From positions 1 to 64,000 of the forward strand of contig NZ_UPPP01000071.1 in assembly GCF_900476375.1 (NCBI RefSeq): a stretch of DNA of 64,000 nt. The letters are read 5' to 3'. The notes under the pieces are model-generated. The model did not search any database, was not told where the DNA came from, and saw nothing but the letters and a program-made list of their open reading frames with translations. Position numbers and translations under genes: made by a program. Positions within the stretch are counted from its first letter, which is position 1; each line of letters opens with the position of its first letter. Source of the DNA: Allolucifera butyrica (GTDB lineage: Bacteria; Bacillota; Negativicutes; Sporomusales; UPPP01). Of this stretch, positions 23,219 through 31,255 are shown piece after piece.

Positions 23219-24505
23219 TTAATCCAGTTTGGGCAGTGTATTGGCACCGTGCGGCATAACGTGAATCCGGGCGTCGCCTTTTATTTTTCCGTACGCGATC
23301 GTCAGCGCTTCTTCCAGGGTGCGGACGGCTACCATATTAGCCTTTTTCAGCAAAGCCGGATCTAAAGTGGTAACGTAAATCAGAGTGTATTTGGCTGCGG
23401 TTTCACACATGTAGTAGCCGACAAATTTGGAAATGCTGTAATTGGCTCTCAATTCCTGTTCCCGTGCCAGAAGCGTATCGTAATGGAGGATAATATCCTG
23501 TACATCCGAAGTACCGCCGATTCCTTCCCGGCATTCGGCCAGAATAATGATAACCCCACCGGGCTTAGCCGCTTCCCTGGCATTGATTACTGTTTTTATA
23601 GACTGATAAAGATTAATATCTTTAGGAAATCCGCCGGCTGAAGCCACCACCAGATCTGCTTTTTCCCGGATGACAACCCCGTCAATTTCATCTACAAGCT
23701 CCCGGCCGGCGGCATGAGCGGCGACCAGATTACCGGCCACAGCCCCCGCAATATTGCCGTCCGGTCCCATGATTACATTAAACATAAAACTGGGTTTGGC
23801 AAAACTGGCGGCCTCCATCATATCCAAGTGAATCGGATTATTCCGTACATAGCCTGACCGGATGCGGGGATCCGTGCCGGCTCCTATTTCCGGGCTCAAA
23901 GACCAGGCATGATTTTTCATTACGGTTTCATAGCCGGCGATTCCAGGCAACACATATTTAGGTCCGCCACCCCATCCGGCCAGGAAATGGTAGACAATCC
24001 CCCCCGTCAGTACCAGGTGGTCACAGACCATGGCCTTTTTATTCAGCCATACAGGCGTACCCCAGGTTGTCATCCCCATGTAAACCAGGTTCGCCTCATC
24101 CTGGCTTTCATGGTCAATAACCTGGAAGCGCCCGGCCAGTTCCGGTCCCAACAGCATGGCGTGCTCCTCCCGGGTCTGCGTACGATGCGTACCCGTGGCA
24201 CTGATAATGGTAATATCCGTGTCTTTAATTCCCCCGTCATTCAGTTCCTTTATTACATGCGGCAAATAGGCGGCTACCTTCTGCCAGGCCCGCGTGGAAT
24301 CCGGTATAACTACGCAAACCGTCTCCCCCGGATGAACCAGTTCCCGCAGTCTGGCGCTGGCCAGCGGCCGGGCCAGTGCTGCCTGAATCATTTCCTCTTC
24401 CGTCTTATCAACCGTATAAGGGTTACTTTCGATCACCTGGGCTACCTGGGCGGGTTCCAATGTAGCATTAAAAGAACGGTCACCCCACTTTAAATTTATG
24501 TTCAT
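23219..24505 (-). CDS. larA: LarA-family (nickel-pincer lactate racemase-like) protein
   Basis: 428 residues from the ATG at 24505 (AAAGGGAGATGAG upstream). The LarA signatures are present: IISATGTHRTQT with the first catalytic His, FQVIDHESQDE with the second His, and LTGGIVYHFLAGWGGGPKYVLPGIAG, the cofactor-binding region. LarA proteins racemise 2-hydroxy acids with a nickel-pincer nucleotide made by LarB, LarC and LarE; those genes are not here. It is the second gene of an operon with a CstA-type transporter 55 bases upstream. The true substrate may be lactate or another 2-hydroxy acid. Confidence 0.88.
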   Translation of the reverse strand: MNINLKWGDRSFNATLEPAQVAQVIESNPYTVDKTEEEMIQAALARPLASARLRELVHPGETVCVVIPDSTRAWQKVAAYLPHVIKELNDGGIKDTDITIISATGTHRTQTREEHAMLLGPELAGRFQVIDHESQDEANLVYMGMTTWGTPVWLNKKAMVCDHLVLTGGIVYHFLAGWGGGPKYVLPGIAGYETVMKNHAWSLSPEIGAGTDPRIRSGYVRNNPIHLDMMEAASFAKPSFMFNVIMGPDGNIAGAVAGNLVAAHAAGRELVDEIDGVVIREKADLVVASAGGFPKDINLYQSIKTVINAREAAKPGGVIIILAECREGIGGTSDVQDIILHYDTLLAREQELRANYSISKFVGYYMCETAAKYTLIYVTTLDPALLKKANMVAVRTLEEALTIAYGKIKGDARIHVMPHGANTLPKLD

Positions 24506-24560
24506 TATCTCATCTCCCTTTAACATTTCCCGGCACCTTTTTCTTAATCAAGTCGAATCT

Positions 24561-26381
24561 TTATTTTGCGGAACCAGCCTCTCTGGCGGCCGGTACGGAC
24601 AAACCCGCCGGTTTTTCCCGTTTCAGCAGCTTAATCCAGCTGCGGCATGCATCAATTAAAATCGCAGCAACTAAAGTAAGCAGCACAACCGAAAGAATTC
24701 CGTTAATCAGGCCCAGCAAATCATGCCGTTTAAAAAACAAATTTATATTCAGATAGCCGGCGGCAAATACAGTCACTGCCAAAAAAGCCGCAGGAACAGC
24801 AGTAACTGCCGCATAGATTTTTTTCGGTGCCACCTTTAAAACAACCGTAGTCCCGATTGCCAGAGCGACCACTGCCAATAACTGGTTGGCAACCCCAAAT
24901 AGCGGCCAAATGGAAGCCACATCACCGCTATAAAGCAGATAGCCCCAGGAAAAACAAATTGCCGCACTGGTCAGGATGACGCCCGGCCACCAGTGAGCCT
25001 GCTTGAAAGGAGTATAGACATAAGTCCCCAACACATCTTGCAAAATGTAACGTCCAACCCGGCTGAACGCATCAATGGTTGTCAAAATAAACAGGGCCTC
25101 GAACATAATAGCGAATTGGTACCAATAACTCATTAAGTGCTTCATGCCTCCAATGCTGGAAAAAATGTGCGCCATTCCCACGGCCAGAGACACGGCCCCA
25201 CCCGGCCTGTGAGCCACATCAATCCCAACCAGGGCCGATAATTGCTTGATTTCCACTGCCGGCATATTCAATTTGCTGAATACGGCCGCAGGCGTGTTAA
25301 TCGCGAAATAATCACCGGGTGTCAACACCACTGCAGCAATCAGCGCCATGACGGCAACAACCGCTTCTACCAGCATTCCGCCAAAAGCAATGGGACGGGC
25401 TTGTGTCTCCAGTTCCAGCATTTTAGGAGTGGTACCGGAACAAATCAGCGCATGGGCGCCGGAAACAGCGCCACAGGCAATCGTAATAAATACATAAGGC
25501 CAGACCGGACCGGGAATGACCGGACCGCCGCCGTAAATGAATGATGTGGTAAAAGGCATTGTAACATCGGGATGAACGATAAAAATGCCGAGCGCGAGCG
25601 CCAGAATCGTGCCAATCTTCATGTAGGTGCTCAGATAATCCCGTGGTGCAAGCAATAACCAAACCGGCAGCACGGAGGCAATAAATCCATATACCGGCAA
25701 AGCAATGGCAAGCTGATGTTTCGTTAGGGTAAACAAACCGGCCAAAGGGGAACCGGCAATGTAGCTGCCCGAAAAAACTGCCAATAACACAAGCAGAAAG
25801 CCGGCCAGCGAGCCGGAACGGATAGCACCGGGAAACAGCCGGAACATATATATCCCGATCACTAAGGCAATAGGAATGGTCATAGATAAGGTATAGGTTC
25901 CCCATGGATTGTTTAAAAGTGCATTGGCCACGACAATGCCCAGTCCGGCCAGGGCGACAACAACAATAAACAGTACGGCCAACGAAGTCGTTACCCCCGC
26001 AACCGGACCGATTTCCCGTTTGGCAATCACTACCAGTGATTCGCCCCGGTGGCGGACGGAAGCAAACAAAATAACCAGATCATGCACTGCCCCGGCAAAA
26101 ACCGACCCTAGTAAAATCCACATAAAGGCGGGACCCCAGCCGTATTGAGCAGCTAAAATAGGACCGACCAGCGGACCGGGTCCGGCAATCGCAGCGAAAT
26201 GGTGCCCAAACACAATCCATTTGTTGGTAGGTACAAAATCCCGGCCGTCTTCATAGTAAATGGCCGGTGTCGTATTGGCATCATTGAGCATCAGCACCTT
26301 GGCCGTGATAAAAGCCGAATAATAACGATACGCTAAAAGAAAAAAACACACTGCAATGATAATGAGCGACACTGAATTCAT
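24561..26381 (-). CDS. cstA: CstA-family carbon starvation/pyruvate-type transporter
   Basis: 606-residue polytopic membrane protein with about 15-16 helices. It carries the CstA hallmark regions VFGHHFAAIAGPGPLVGPILAAQ and GAVSGAHALICSGTTPKMLE, and FGVANQLLAVVALAIGTTV near the C-terminus. CstA and its relative BtsT import pyruvate or peptides in E. coli. Next to larA it probably moves a small carboxylate such as lactate or pyruvate. A good promoter lies upstream and the larA gene follows. Shorter than E. coli CstA (about 700), as is usual in Firmicutes. Confidence 0.9.
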   Translation of the reverse strand: MNSVSLIIIAVCFFLLAYRYYSAFITAKVLMLNDANTTPAIYYEDGRDFVPTNKWIVFGHHFAAIAGPGPLVGPILAAQYGWGPAFMWILLGSVFAGAVHDLVILFASVRHRGESLVVIAKREIGPVAGVTTSLAVLFIVVVALAGLGIVVANALLNNPWGTYTLSMTIPIALVIGIYMFRLFPGAIRSGSLAGFLLVLLAVFSGSYIAGSPLAGLFTLTKHQLAIALPVYGFIASVLPVWLLLAPRDYLSTYMKIGTILALALGIFIVHPDVTMPFTTSFIYGGGPVIPGPVWPYVFITIACGAVSGAHALICSGTTPKMLELETQARPIAFGGMLVEAVVAVMALIAAVVLTPGDYFAINTPAAVFSKLNMPAVEIKQLSALVGIDVAHRPGGAVSLAVGMAHIFSSIGGMKHLMSYWYQFAIMFEALFILTTIDAFSRVGRYILQDVLGTYVYTPFKQAHWWPGVILTSAAICFSWGYLLYSGDVASIWPLFGVANQLLAVVALAIGTTVVLKVAPKKIYAAVTAVPAAFLAVTVFAAGYLNINLFFKRHDLLGLINGILSVVLLTLVAAILIDACRSWIKLLKREKPAGLSVPAAREAGSAK

Positions 26382-26427
26382 ATTTCTACCCCTTACCGTA
26401 TAAGTTTAAGCATCAAAGCGTGTTTTT

Positions 26428-26456
26428 ATCATAAACAATTTCCTGAAGCGTGACAA
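26428..26456 (-). promoter_or_regulatory. Sigma-A promoter of cstA-larA
   Basis: Minus strand TTGTCA (26451-26456) and TATGAT (26428-26433) with a 17-base spacer. Transcription starts about 40 bases before the cstA start codon. Confidence 0.65.
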
Positions 26457-26553
26457 CTTTTAAAAACAATAGTATTTATGCAATAAACATCAAATACGGA
26501 TAAAATGTTAACTTTACAACAAATTTCCTTGCACTTTGTATACAATATTGGCA

Positions 26554-26610
26554 AAAAAGACCGCTCGGAACGCAGAGAAACCATCCGGAAATCATTTCGG
26601 GGCGGCCACG
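26554..26610 (-). repeat. Fragment of the structured repeat (element G)
   Basis: Contains GAAACCATCCGGAAATCATTTCGGG, closely matching the middle of element B (28817-28841), flanked by GACCGC. The 74-nt core is missing. It lies in the 282-bp gap between cstA and the oxidoreductase gene. Confidence 0.55.
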
Positions 26611-26623
26611 ATCTCAAAAAAAA

Positions 26624-26650
26624 AAACCGCTAGTGCGGTTTTTTCGGTAA
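26624..26650 (-). terminator. Terminator of the OYE-type oxidoreductase gene
   Basis: Minus strand AAAAAACCGCACTAGCGG hairpin followed by a run of more than ten T. The stem resembles the terminator-like hairpin of the structured repeats. Confidence 0.85.
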
Positions 26651-26663
26651 TTCGAAATGTTAT

Positions 26664-28664
26664 TTAAAAGGTCCGGCTTAATTCAAAAGCATCCCAGATC
26701 GCATACATAATATTGGCCACCTGTCTGGCATCGCCCAGCAGGTATACATTGTCAACGCTGTCTTTAATCTGTTCATACAAGGTATTGTTGGAATGATAGC
26801 CAATGGAAAGAATCACGGAATCCGCCGGTATTTCTGTTTCTACACCGTCTTTAGCCACAATAATGCCTTTAGTGGTTGTCCGGACAACTTTTGTCGACGT
26901 CCGCACCTCAATCCCGTTGAACGGCATAAGGTCTTCCAGCATACTACTGTTGGCGTGACAAAGCGGTGCGCCGTTATTCAAAATCCGGGGCAAAGCTTCT
27001 ACAATTACAACTTTCTTCCCTTGCCGCGCCAGCATCAAAGCCGTCTCGCAGCCTACCAGCCCGCCGCCGACCACAACGGCTCTGGCTCCCGGGTCCCGTT
27101 TGCCGAGCAGCACATCCTCCGCCGCACAGATAAGCTCCTGATTACCCAGGTTCATTATCTTGGGGACGGATCCCGTTGCCACGATCACGGCGTCGGCCTG
27201 AAAACTCATCGCCATGCCGGCAGTTATTTCCGTATTATAACGGATATCGACGGCCAACGCTTCCAGTTCCTGTTTGTACCACGCCACTAAGGCATGATCA
27301 TCTTCCTTAAAGTCGGGAGCGCCGCCGGGAATCAGATTACCGCCAAGTTCCCGGCTCTTTTCAAACAGGGTTACCTTATGGCCTCTTTCCGCCAGGACCC
27401 GGGCCGCCTCACAACCGGCTATCCCGCCGCCAATCACCACCATGTTCTTTTTAACAGTTGCCGGAATAATTGCCATTTCATTTTCCCGGCAGCACGCCGG
27501 ATTTACAGCGCAGCCCAACGCACAATATTCCTGCAGCCGCCCCATGCAGCCTTCCTGGCAGGAAAGACAGGGACGAATTTTGGCCGTTTGGTTGGCGGCT
27601 ATTTTATTTACAAGGAAGGGGTCCGCCAGCAGGGGCCTGCCCAGACTGACCATGTCTGTCTTGCCCGCCGCCACAGCGGTGCTGGCCAACTCGGGATTAT
27701 CCATCCGGCCGGCGGTAATAACCGGTACTTTCACATTCTGTTTGCATATCTCCGCATAGGGCAAATAGAGCCCTTTCTCCTGATACATGGGTGGATGGCT
27801 CCAATACCAGGCATCATAGGAGCCGACGTCTATATCAAAAGCATCATAACCGGCTGCTTCCAAAATTTTAATGGCTTCCACTCCTTCTGCCAGGTCACGG
27901 CCCTTTTCCTCAAAAACCTCGCCCGGCAAGCCCCCGGCCCGCAGGTCCTTAATGAAGCTCTTCGGTGAGTAGCGAAGAATTACCGGATAGTCGGCGCCGC
28001 AGGTTCTTTTGATCTCCTCCAGAATTTCAACGGCGAACCGCAGCCGGTTTTTGAGGCTGCCGCCATATTCATCGGTACGGTGATTAAACAGGGCAATCGC
28101 AAACTGGTCAATCAAATACCCTTCATGCACGGCATGAATTTCGATGCCGTCAAACCCGGCTCTTTTCGCGATAGCGGCTGATTCTCCGAATTTCTGAACA
28201 ATATATTTGATTTCCTCTACGGTCAGTTCACGGCAAATCACATGATCCAGCCAGCGGTGCGGTATAGCCGACGGCGCTACCGGCGGCGCATCACCAATGT
28301 TGGTGGGAATGGTCACCCGGCCGAAACCGCCGGAAAGCTGGAGAAAAATTTTAGCGTTATAAGCATGTACCCGTTCCGTTAACTCTTTGGAAGTTCTGGT
28401 AAAGTGAATCGGATTATGGGTAGGACAGCCCACGGACGGCATCGGATGGAATTCCACCTTATTCTCCACAAACGTGACTCCGGTGATGATCAGTCCGGTC
28501 CCGCCCTTGGCCCGCTCCGTGTAATACTGGATACCCCGCTGATTCCAGCCGCCCTCGGCATCGCATAACCCGCCCGGTCCCATAGGAGCCATGGCAAACC
28601 GGTTCTTTATTTGACAATTGGCAATTTTTACAGACTCAAATAAATTAGCATATTTTCTCCCCAC
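26664..28664 (-). CDS. NADH:flavin oxidoreductase / 2-enoate reductase-like Fe-S flavoprotein
   Basis: 666 residues, the length of the 2,4-dienoyl-CoA reductase/2-enoate reductase group. Residues 1-350 form the OYE-type FMN barrel, with HAVHEGYLIDQF and YGGSLKNRLRF. The [4Fe-4S] ligands follow in CLSCQEGC and YCALGCAVNP. A FAD fold starts at VVIGGGIAGCEAARVL and an inserted NAD(P)H fold at AVVVGGGLVGCETALML; the C-terminus closes with VYLLGDARQVANIMYA. Such enzymes reduce activated C=C bonds of enoates or enoyl-CoA. The substrate is unknown. A TetR regulator is encoded directly upstream, with element B between them. Confidence 0.9.
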   Translation of the reverse strand: MGRKYANLFESVKIANCQIKNRFAMAPMGPGGLCDAEGGWNQRGIQYYTERAKGGTGLIITGVTFVENKVEFHPMPSVGCPTHNPIHFTRTSKELTERVHAYNAKIFLQLSGGFGRVTIPTNIGDAPPVAPSAIPHRWLDHVICRELTVEEIKYIVQKFGESAAIAKRAGFDGIEIHAVHEGYLIDQFAIALFNHRTDEYGGSLKNRLRFAVEILEEIKRTCGADYPVILRYSPKSFIKDLRAGGLPGEVFEEKGRDLAEGVEAIKILEAAGYDAFDIDVGSYDAWYWSHPPMYQEKGLYLPYAEICKQNVKVPVITAGRMDNPELASTAVAAGKTDMVSLGRPLLADPFLVNKIAANQTAKIRPCLSCQEGCMGRLQEYCALGCAVNPACCRENEMAIIPATVKKNMVVIGGGIAGCEAARVLAERGHKVTLFEKSRELGGNLIPGGAPDFKEDDHALVAWYKQELEALAVDIRYNTEITAGMAMSFQADAVIVATGSVPKIMNLGNQELICAAEDVLLGKRDPGARAVVVGGGLVGCETALMLARQGKKVVIVEALPRILNNGAPLCHANSSMLEDLMPFNGIEVRTSTKVVRTTTKGIIVAKDGVETEIPADSVILSIGYHSNNTLYEQIKDSVDNVYLLGDARQVANIMYAIWDAFELSRTF

Positions 28665-28761
28665 GGTCTTTTCCTCCCCTTTGCTTTTAATTATTTAATT
28701 TCACCGAATGAATTCACCGAACAAGTTCAGTTTATCACTTGAAATCAGCCAATGTCAATAT

Positions 28762-28940
28762 GAGAAAAACCGCTGACGCGGTCTTTCAGCTCATGGCGCA
28801 GGGCTCGGGGCGCGGGGAAACCATCTTGGAAATCATTTCGGGTGAATAATCCAGGCAGAAGGATCGTCTTGTCATAAGCGGAGGTTAAGTGGCAACGGCG
28901 CAGCGTTGATAAGGCGATTCTTCTGCCGTTAACGGCTGCC
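28762..28940 (-). repeat. Structured repeat element B (full copy)
   Basis: Full copy with core 28854-28927, identical over 74 bases to the core of element C and one base different from A. On the minus strand it runs rod, GC-rich linker, then hairpin GACCGCgtcaGCGGTTTTT with a T tail, ending about 100 bases before the oxidoreductase start codon. It begins just after the TetR gene terminator. The 317-bp gap holds this element, the terminator and the oxidoreductase promoter region. Confidence 0.88.
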
Positions 28941-28952
28941 ATTACTTATTAC

Positions 28953-28998
28953 GAAAAAAGCCCCTTAATCCGCTTGCCGGATCAAAGAGCTTTTTTCG
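28953..28998 (-). terminator. Terminator of the TetR gene, overlapping its last codons
   Basis: Minus strand AAAAAAGCTCTTTGATCCG pairs with CGGATTAAGGGGCTTTTTT. The 5' arm includes the last codons and the TGA stop. Confidence 0.8.
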
Positions 28999-29578
28999 CC
29001 AGATAGGAGCAAATACACTGGATAAACCGTTCCGAATAAGACTTTAAATCATACCGGCCTTCCTTTAAACACCAATCAAACACAATTCCCCGCAGGATGA
29101 CAAAGATAAAATCGACAGCTTCCCCGGGCGGCATCTCCGCCGACAATTCCTGTTTGGCCTGCCCTTCCTGGATCAAATCCCGGAGAATTGTCTGCATAGC
29201 CCGCCCTTGGGCTACAAACAGTTTATTCTCCGAAGTGTAGAGGTGTTTTACCATGTCAAAACCGTTCGTGGTCACAAACTCAATATAAGCATTTAAATAT
29301 TCCCTGATTTTCCCCAACGAATCGGCTGATTTAAGGTTCGTTTTAATTTGTTGGTCGAAATAATTGTCACCCTTGTTATATATCTCGAATAAGATATCAT
29401 TTTTGGACTGAAAGTAATGATAATAGGTTCCCACGGACACACCGGCGGCCTGACAAATGTCGCTGACCGAAATATTGGCAAATCCTTTTTTGCGTATGAG
29501 TTTCATAGCCGTATTGTATATTTTATTGCGCGTTGCCGCCGCCTGCAGTTTGCGGCTCGTCATCTGTTTCGTTTTCAT
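28982..29578 (-). CDS. TetR/AcrR-family transcriptional regulator
   Basis: 198 residues from the ATG at 29578, with GGAAAGGG 6 bases upstream; the extra 17 codons of the longer frame are unlikely. The N-terminal helix-turn-helix is GFANISVSDICQAAGVSVGTYYHYFQSKNDIL, the classic TetR motif. The C-terminal ligand domain has no recognisable specificity. It lies upstream of, and in the same direction as, the OYE-type gene, which it probably controls. Ligands for such regulators are often the enzyme substrate. Confidence 0.9.
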   Translation of the reverse strand: MKTKQMTSRKLQAAATRNKIYNTAMKLIRKKGFANISVSDICQAAGVSVGTYYHYFQSKNDILFEIYNKGDNYFDQQIKTNLKSADSLGKIREYLNAYIEFVTTNGFDMVKHLYTSENKLFVAQGRAMQTILRDLIQEGQAKQELSAEMPPGEAVDFIFVILRGIVFDWCLKEGRYDLKSYSERFIQCICSYLAKKAL

Positions 29579-29682
29579 GTGCAGCCCTTTCCACCAAGAC
29601 ACTTGTAAAGTGATTATAGCACAATCCAAATTAAAATAGAAATAAGCAACAATACCAAAACGATCTGACTCGCAACAGCCGG

Positions 29683-30990
29683 TTATCCGGGTTTCTTATT
29701 CAGTATAATATCCAGAATAATATGGTCTGCCGCCAGTGTCCCCTGATTACCCAAACGGCAGAAATTATCAAGGGACGACTCGGCGTCGGTTTCAATAATT
29801 CCGTCCGTCGCCTGGATGGAACGATTTTCCACAGCCATAATGGCCGATTGCACGGCGGCACTGGTGCAAGTGGCCACTTTCATAGCACACCCCGCTTTGG
29901 CGCCGTCGCATAGCATACCCGTTACATTTCCCAGCATGTTTTGCACAGCATATTTAATATGAGTCAAACCGCCGCCCAGCAAATAAACAATGCCGCAGCT
30001 GGCGCCCATGCCGGCGATGGCCGCGCCGCATAAAGCGGACAGCCGGCCGAACTTTAATTTAATATAAATCGTTACCAAATGACTCAGCGTTACAGCCCGT
30101 ACGATTTCCCCCTCGTCAGCCTTTACTCTTTCGCCAACGGCCATTACCGGCAGCGTAGCACACAACCCCTGATTACCGCTGCCGGAGTTACTCATGACCG
30201 GCAGTGGACAACCAGCCATCCGGGCATCGGAACCGGCGGCAGTCATTGTCATCGCCCAGGTGGAGAGATCATCCTGCAGTAACCCTCTGTTCACACTGTC
30301 CCGAATGGTTTTTCCCACCTGCAGCCCATAATCATTCTGCAGCCCTTCCCAAGCCATCTGCCGGTTTATGGCCATACTTTCTTTGACAAGTCCCAATTGA
30401 TTCAGGTCAACTTTCCTAATAAACTGCCACGCTGTCGCCAGATTTAAAAACGAACAATCGCCGCCGGCCGCTTCGCTGCAATCATTTCTACTGAGCACTT
30501 GCCCGTCCGCTTCCACCAAAACCACTTGAGTATGCTGATCCTCGATCACAACCCTGGCATAATGATTTGACGAACGGACCACCGCTTCAATGTATAATTT
30601 CTTGGTGCTAACCGCTGCAGAGACGGTAACCCTGCCGCTCGCCACCATATCCTTCGCCTGCTTCAAATGGCTTGCGGCCATTTTTGACAGGACTTCCAGC
30701 TTTTGCTCCGGCTCGCCGGCAATTACCCCCAGTGCAGCCGCCAAATCCATACCGCTCTGCCCCGTGCCGGGGATTCTAACCGCCATGGCATTTTTGATGA
30801 CATTGCCGCTGGCAAAGATCTCAACCTTGCTTACGGCCCCGGCCCGGACGTATTGTTTCGCCAAAGCCGCCGCGTAGGCAATGGCCGCCGGTTCCGTGCA
30901 GCCAAGCGCCACCAGTAGCTCTTTATCCAAAAGTTTCAGGAATTTCTCTTCTTCCAGTGCCAAAGGCACTATAAAATCAGTCCGGCTCAT
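29683..30990 (-). CDS. cyuA: L-cysteine desulfidase-like protein (UPF0597 / CyuA family)
   Basis: 435 residues of the UPF0597/CyuA (YhaM) family, distantly related to iron-sulfur serine dehydratases; the enzyme breaks cysteine down to pyruvate, ammonia and sulfide. ALGCTEPAAIAYAAA near residue 30 is the family signature. SNSGSGNQGLCATLPV, GASCGIVYLLGGG and DGAKAGCAMKVATC carry conserved cysteines suited to an [4Fe-4S] cluster. A -24/-12 promoter and inverted-repeat site upstream, with the sigma-54 activator gene beyond them, suggest cysteine- or nitrogen-dependent control. Function inferred from family. Confidence 0.85.
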   Translation of the reverse strand: MSRTDFIVPLALEEEKFLKLLDKELLVALGCTEPAAIAYAAALAKQYVRAGAVSKVEIFASGNVIKNAMAVRIPGTGQSGMDLAAALGVIAGEPEQKLEVLSKMAASHLKQAKDMVASGRVTVSAAVSTKKLYIEAVVRSSNHYARVVIEDQHTQVVLVEADGQVLSRNDCSEAAGGDCSFLNLATAWQFIRKVDLNQLGLVKESMAINRQMAWEGLQNDYGLQVGKTIRDSVNRGLLQDDLSTWAMTMTAAGSDARMAGCPLPVMSNSGSGNQGLCATLPVMAVGERVKADEGEIVRAVTLSHLVTIYIKLKFGRLSALCGAAIAGMGASCGIVYLLGGGLTHIKYAVQNMLGNVTGMLCDGAKAGCAMKVATCTSAAVQSAIMAVENRSIQATDGIIETDAESSLDNFCRLGNQGTLAADHIILDIILNKKPG

Positions 30991-31057
30991 ACCTTTCTCC
31001 TCTTCTTAATAATAAAAATACGCCAAAAACTCTCTTCGTGAGACTCCTGATCATGTT

Positions 31058-31075
31058 ATGCAATTTTAATACCAA
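31058..31075 (-). promoter_or_regulatory. Sigma-54 promoter of the cysteine desulfidase gene
   Basis: Minus strand TTGGTATTAAAATTGC: the GG (31072-31073) and GC (31060-31061) are exactly 12 bases apart, as sigma-54 requires. The -12 half (TTGC) is perfect; the -24 half (TTGG) lacks the following CA. Confidence 0.65.
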
Positions 31076-31124
31076 CTCAAAAAACCAGCTATTTAGAGAG
31101 ATTTCCCGGCATGTAAGCGGCACT

Positions 31125-31200
31125 ATTTCTCAATTTGCGAAACAACAAAAGCGCTAACTTTATCCAATGCACCAGCTAAAACAGTTTCGCAAAAAGAGAA
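31125..31200. promoter_or_regulatory. Inverted-repeat activator site upstream of the sigma-54 promoter
   Basis: TTTCTCAATTTGCGAAAC (31125-31142) is mirrored by GTTTCGCAAAAAGAGAAA (31183-31200), 16 of 18 bases matching, 40 bases apart. It lies 50-130 bases upstream of the -24/-12 promoter, the usual place for an enhancer site, and just downstream of the sigma-54 activator gene that probably binds it. Confidence 0.65.
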
Positions 31201-31201
31201 A

Positions 31202-31223
31202 CGGCTTCTCATATTGAGAAGCC
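31202..31223 (-). terminator. Terminator of the sigma-54 activator gene
   Basis: Hairpin ACGGCTTCTC / GAGAAGCCGT after the stop codon, followed on the minus strand by TTCTCTTTTT. It overlaps the right edge of the enhancer site. Confidence 0.7.
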
Positions 31224-31255
31224 GTAAAATACCAGCCCTTTGCAACCCTTCACAA

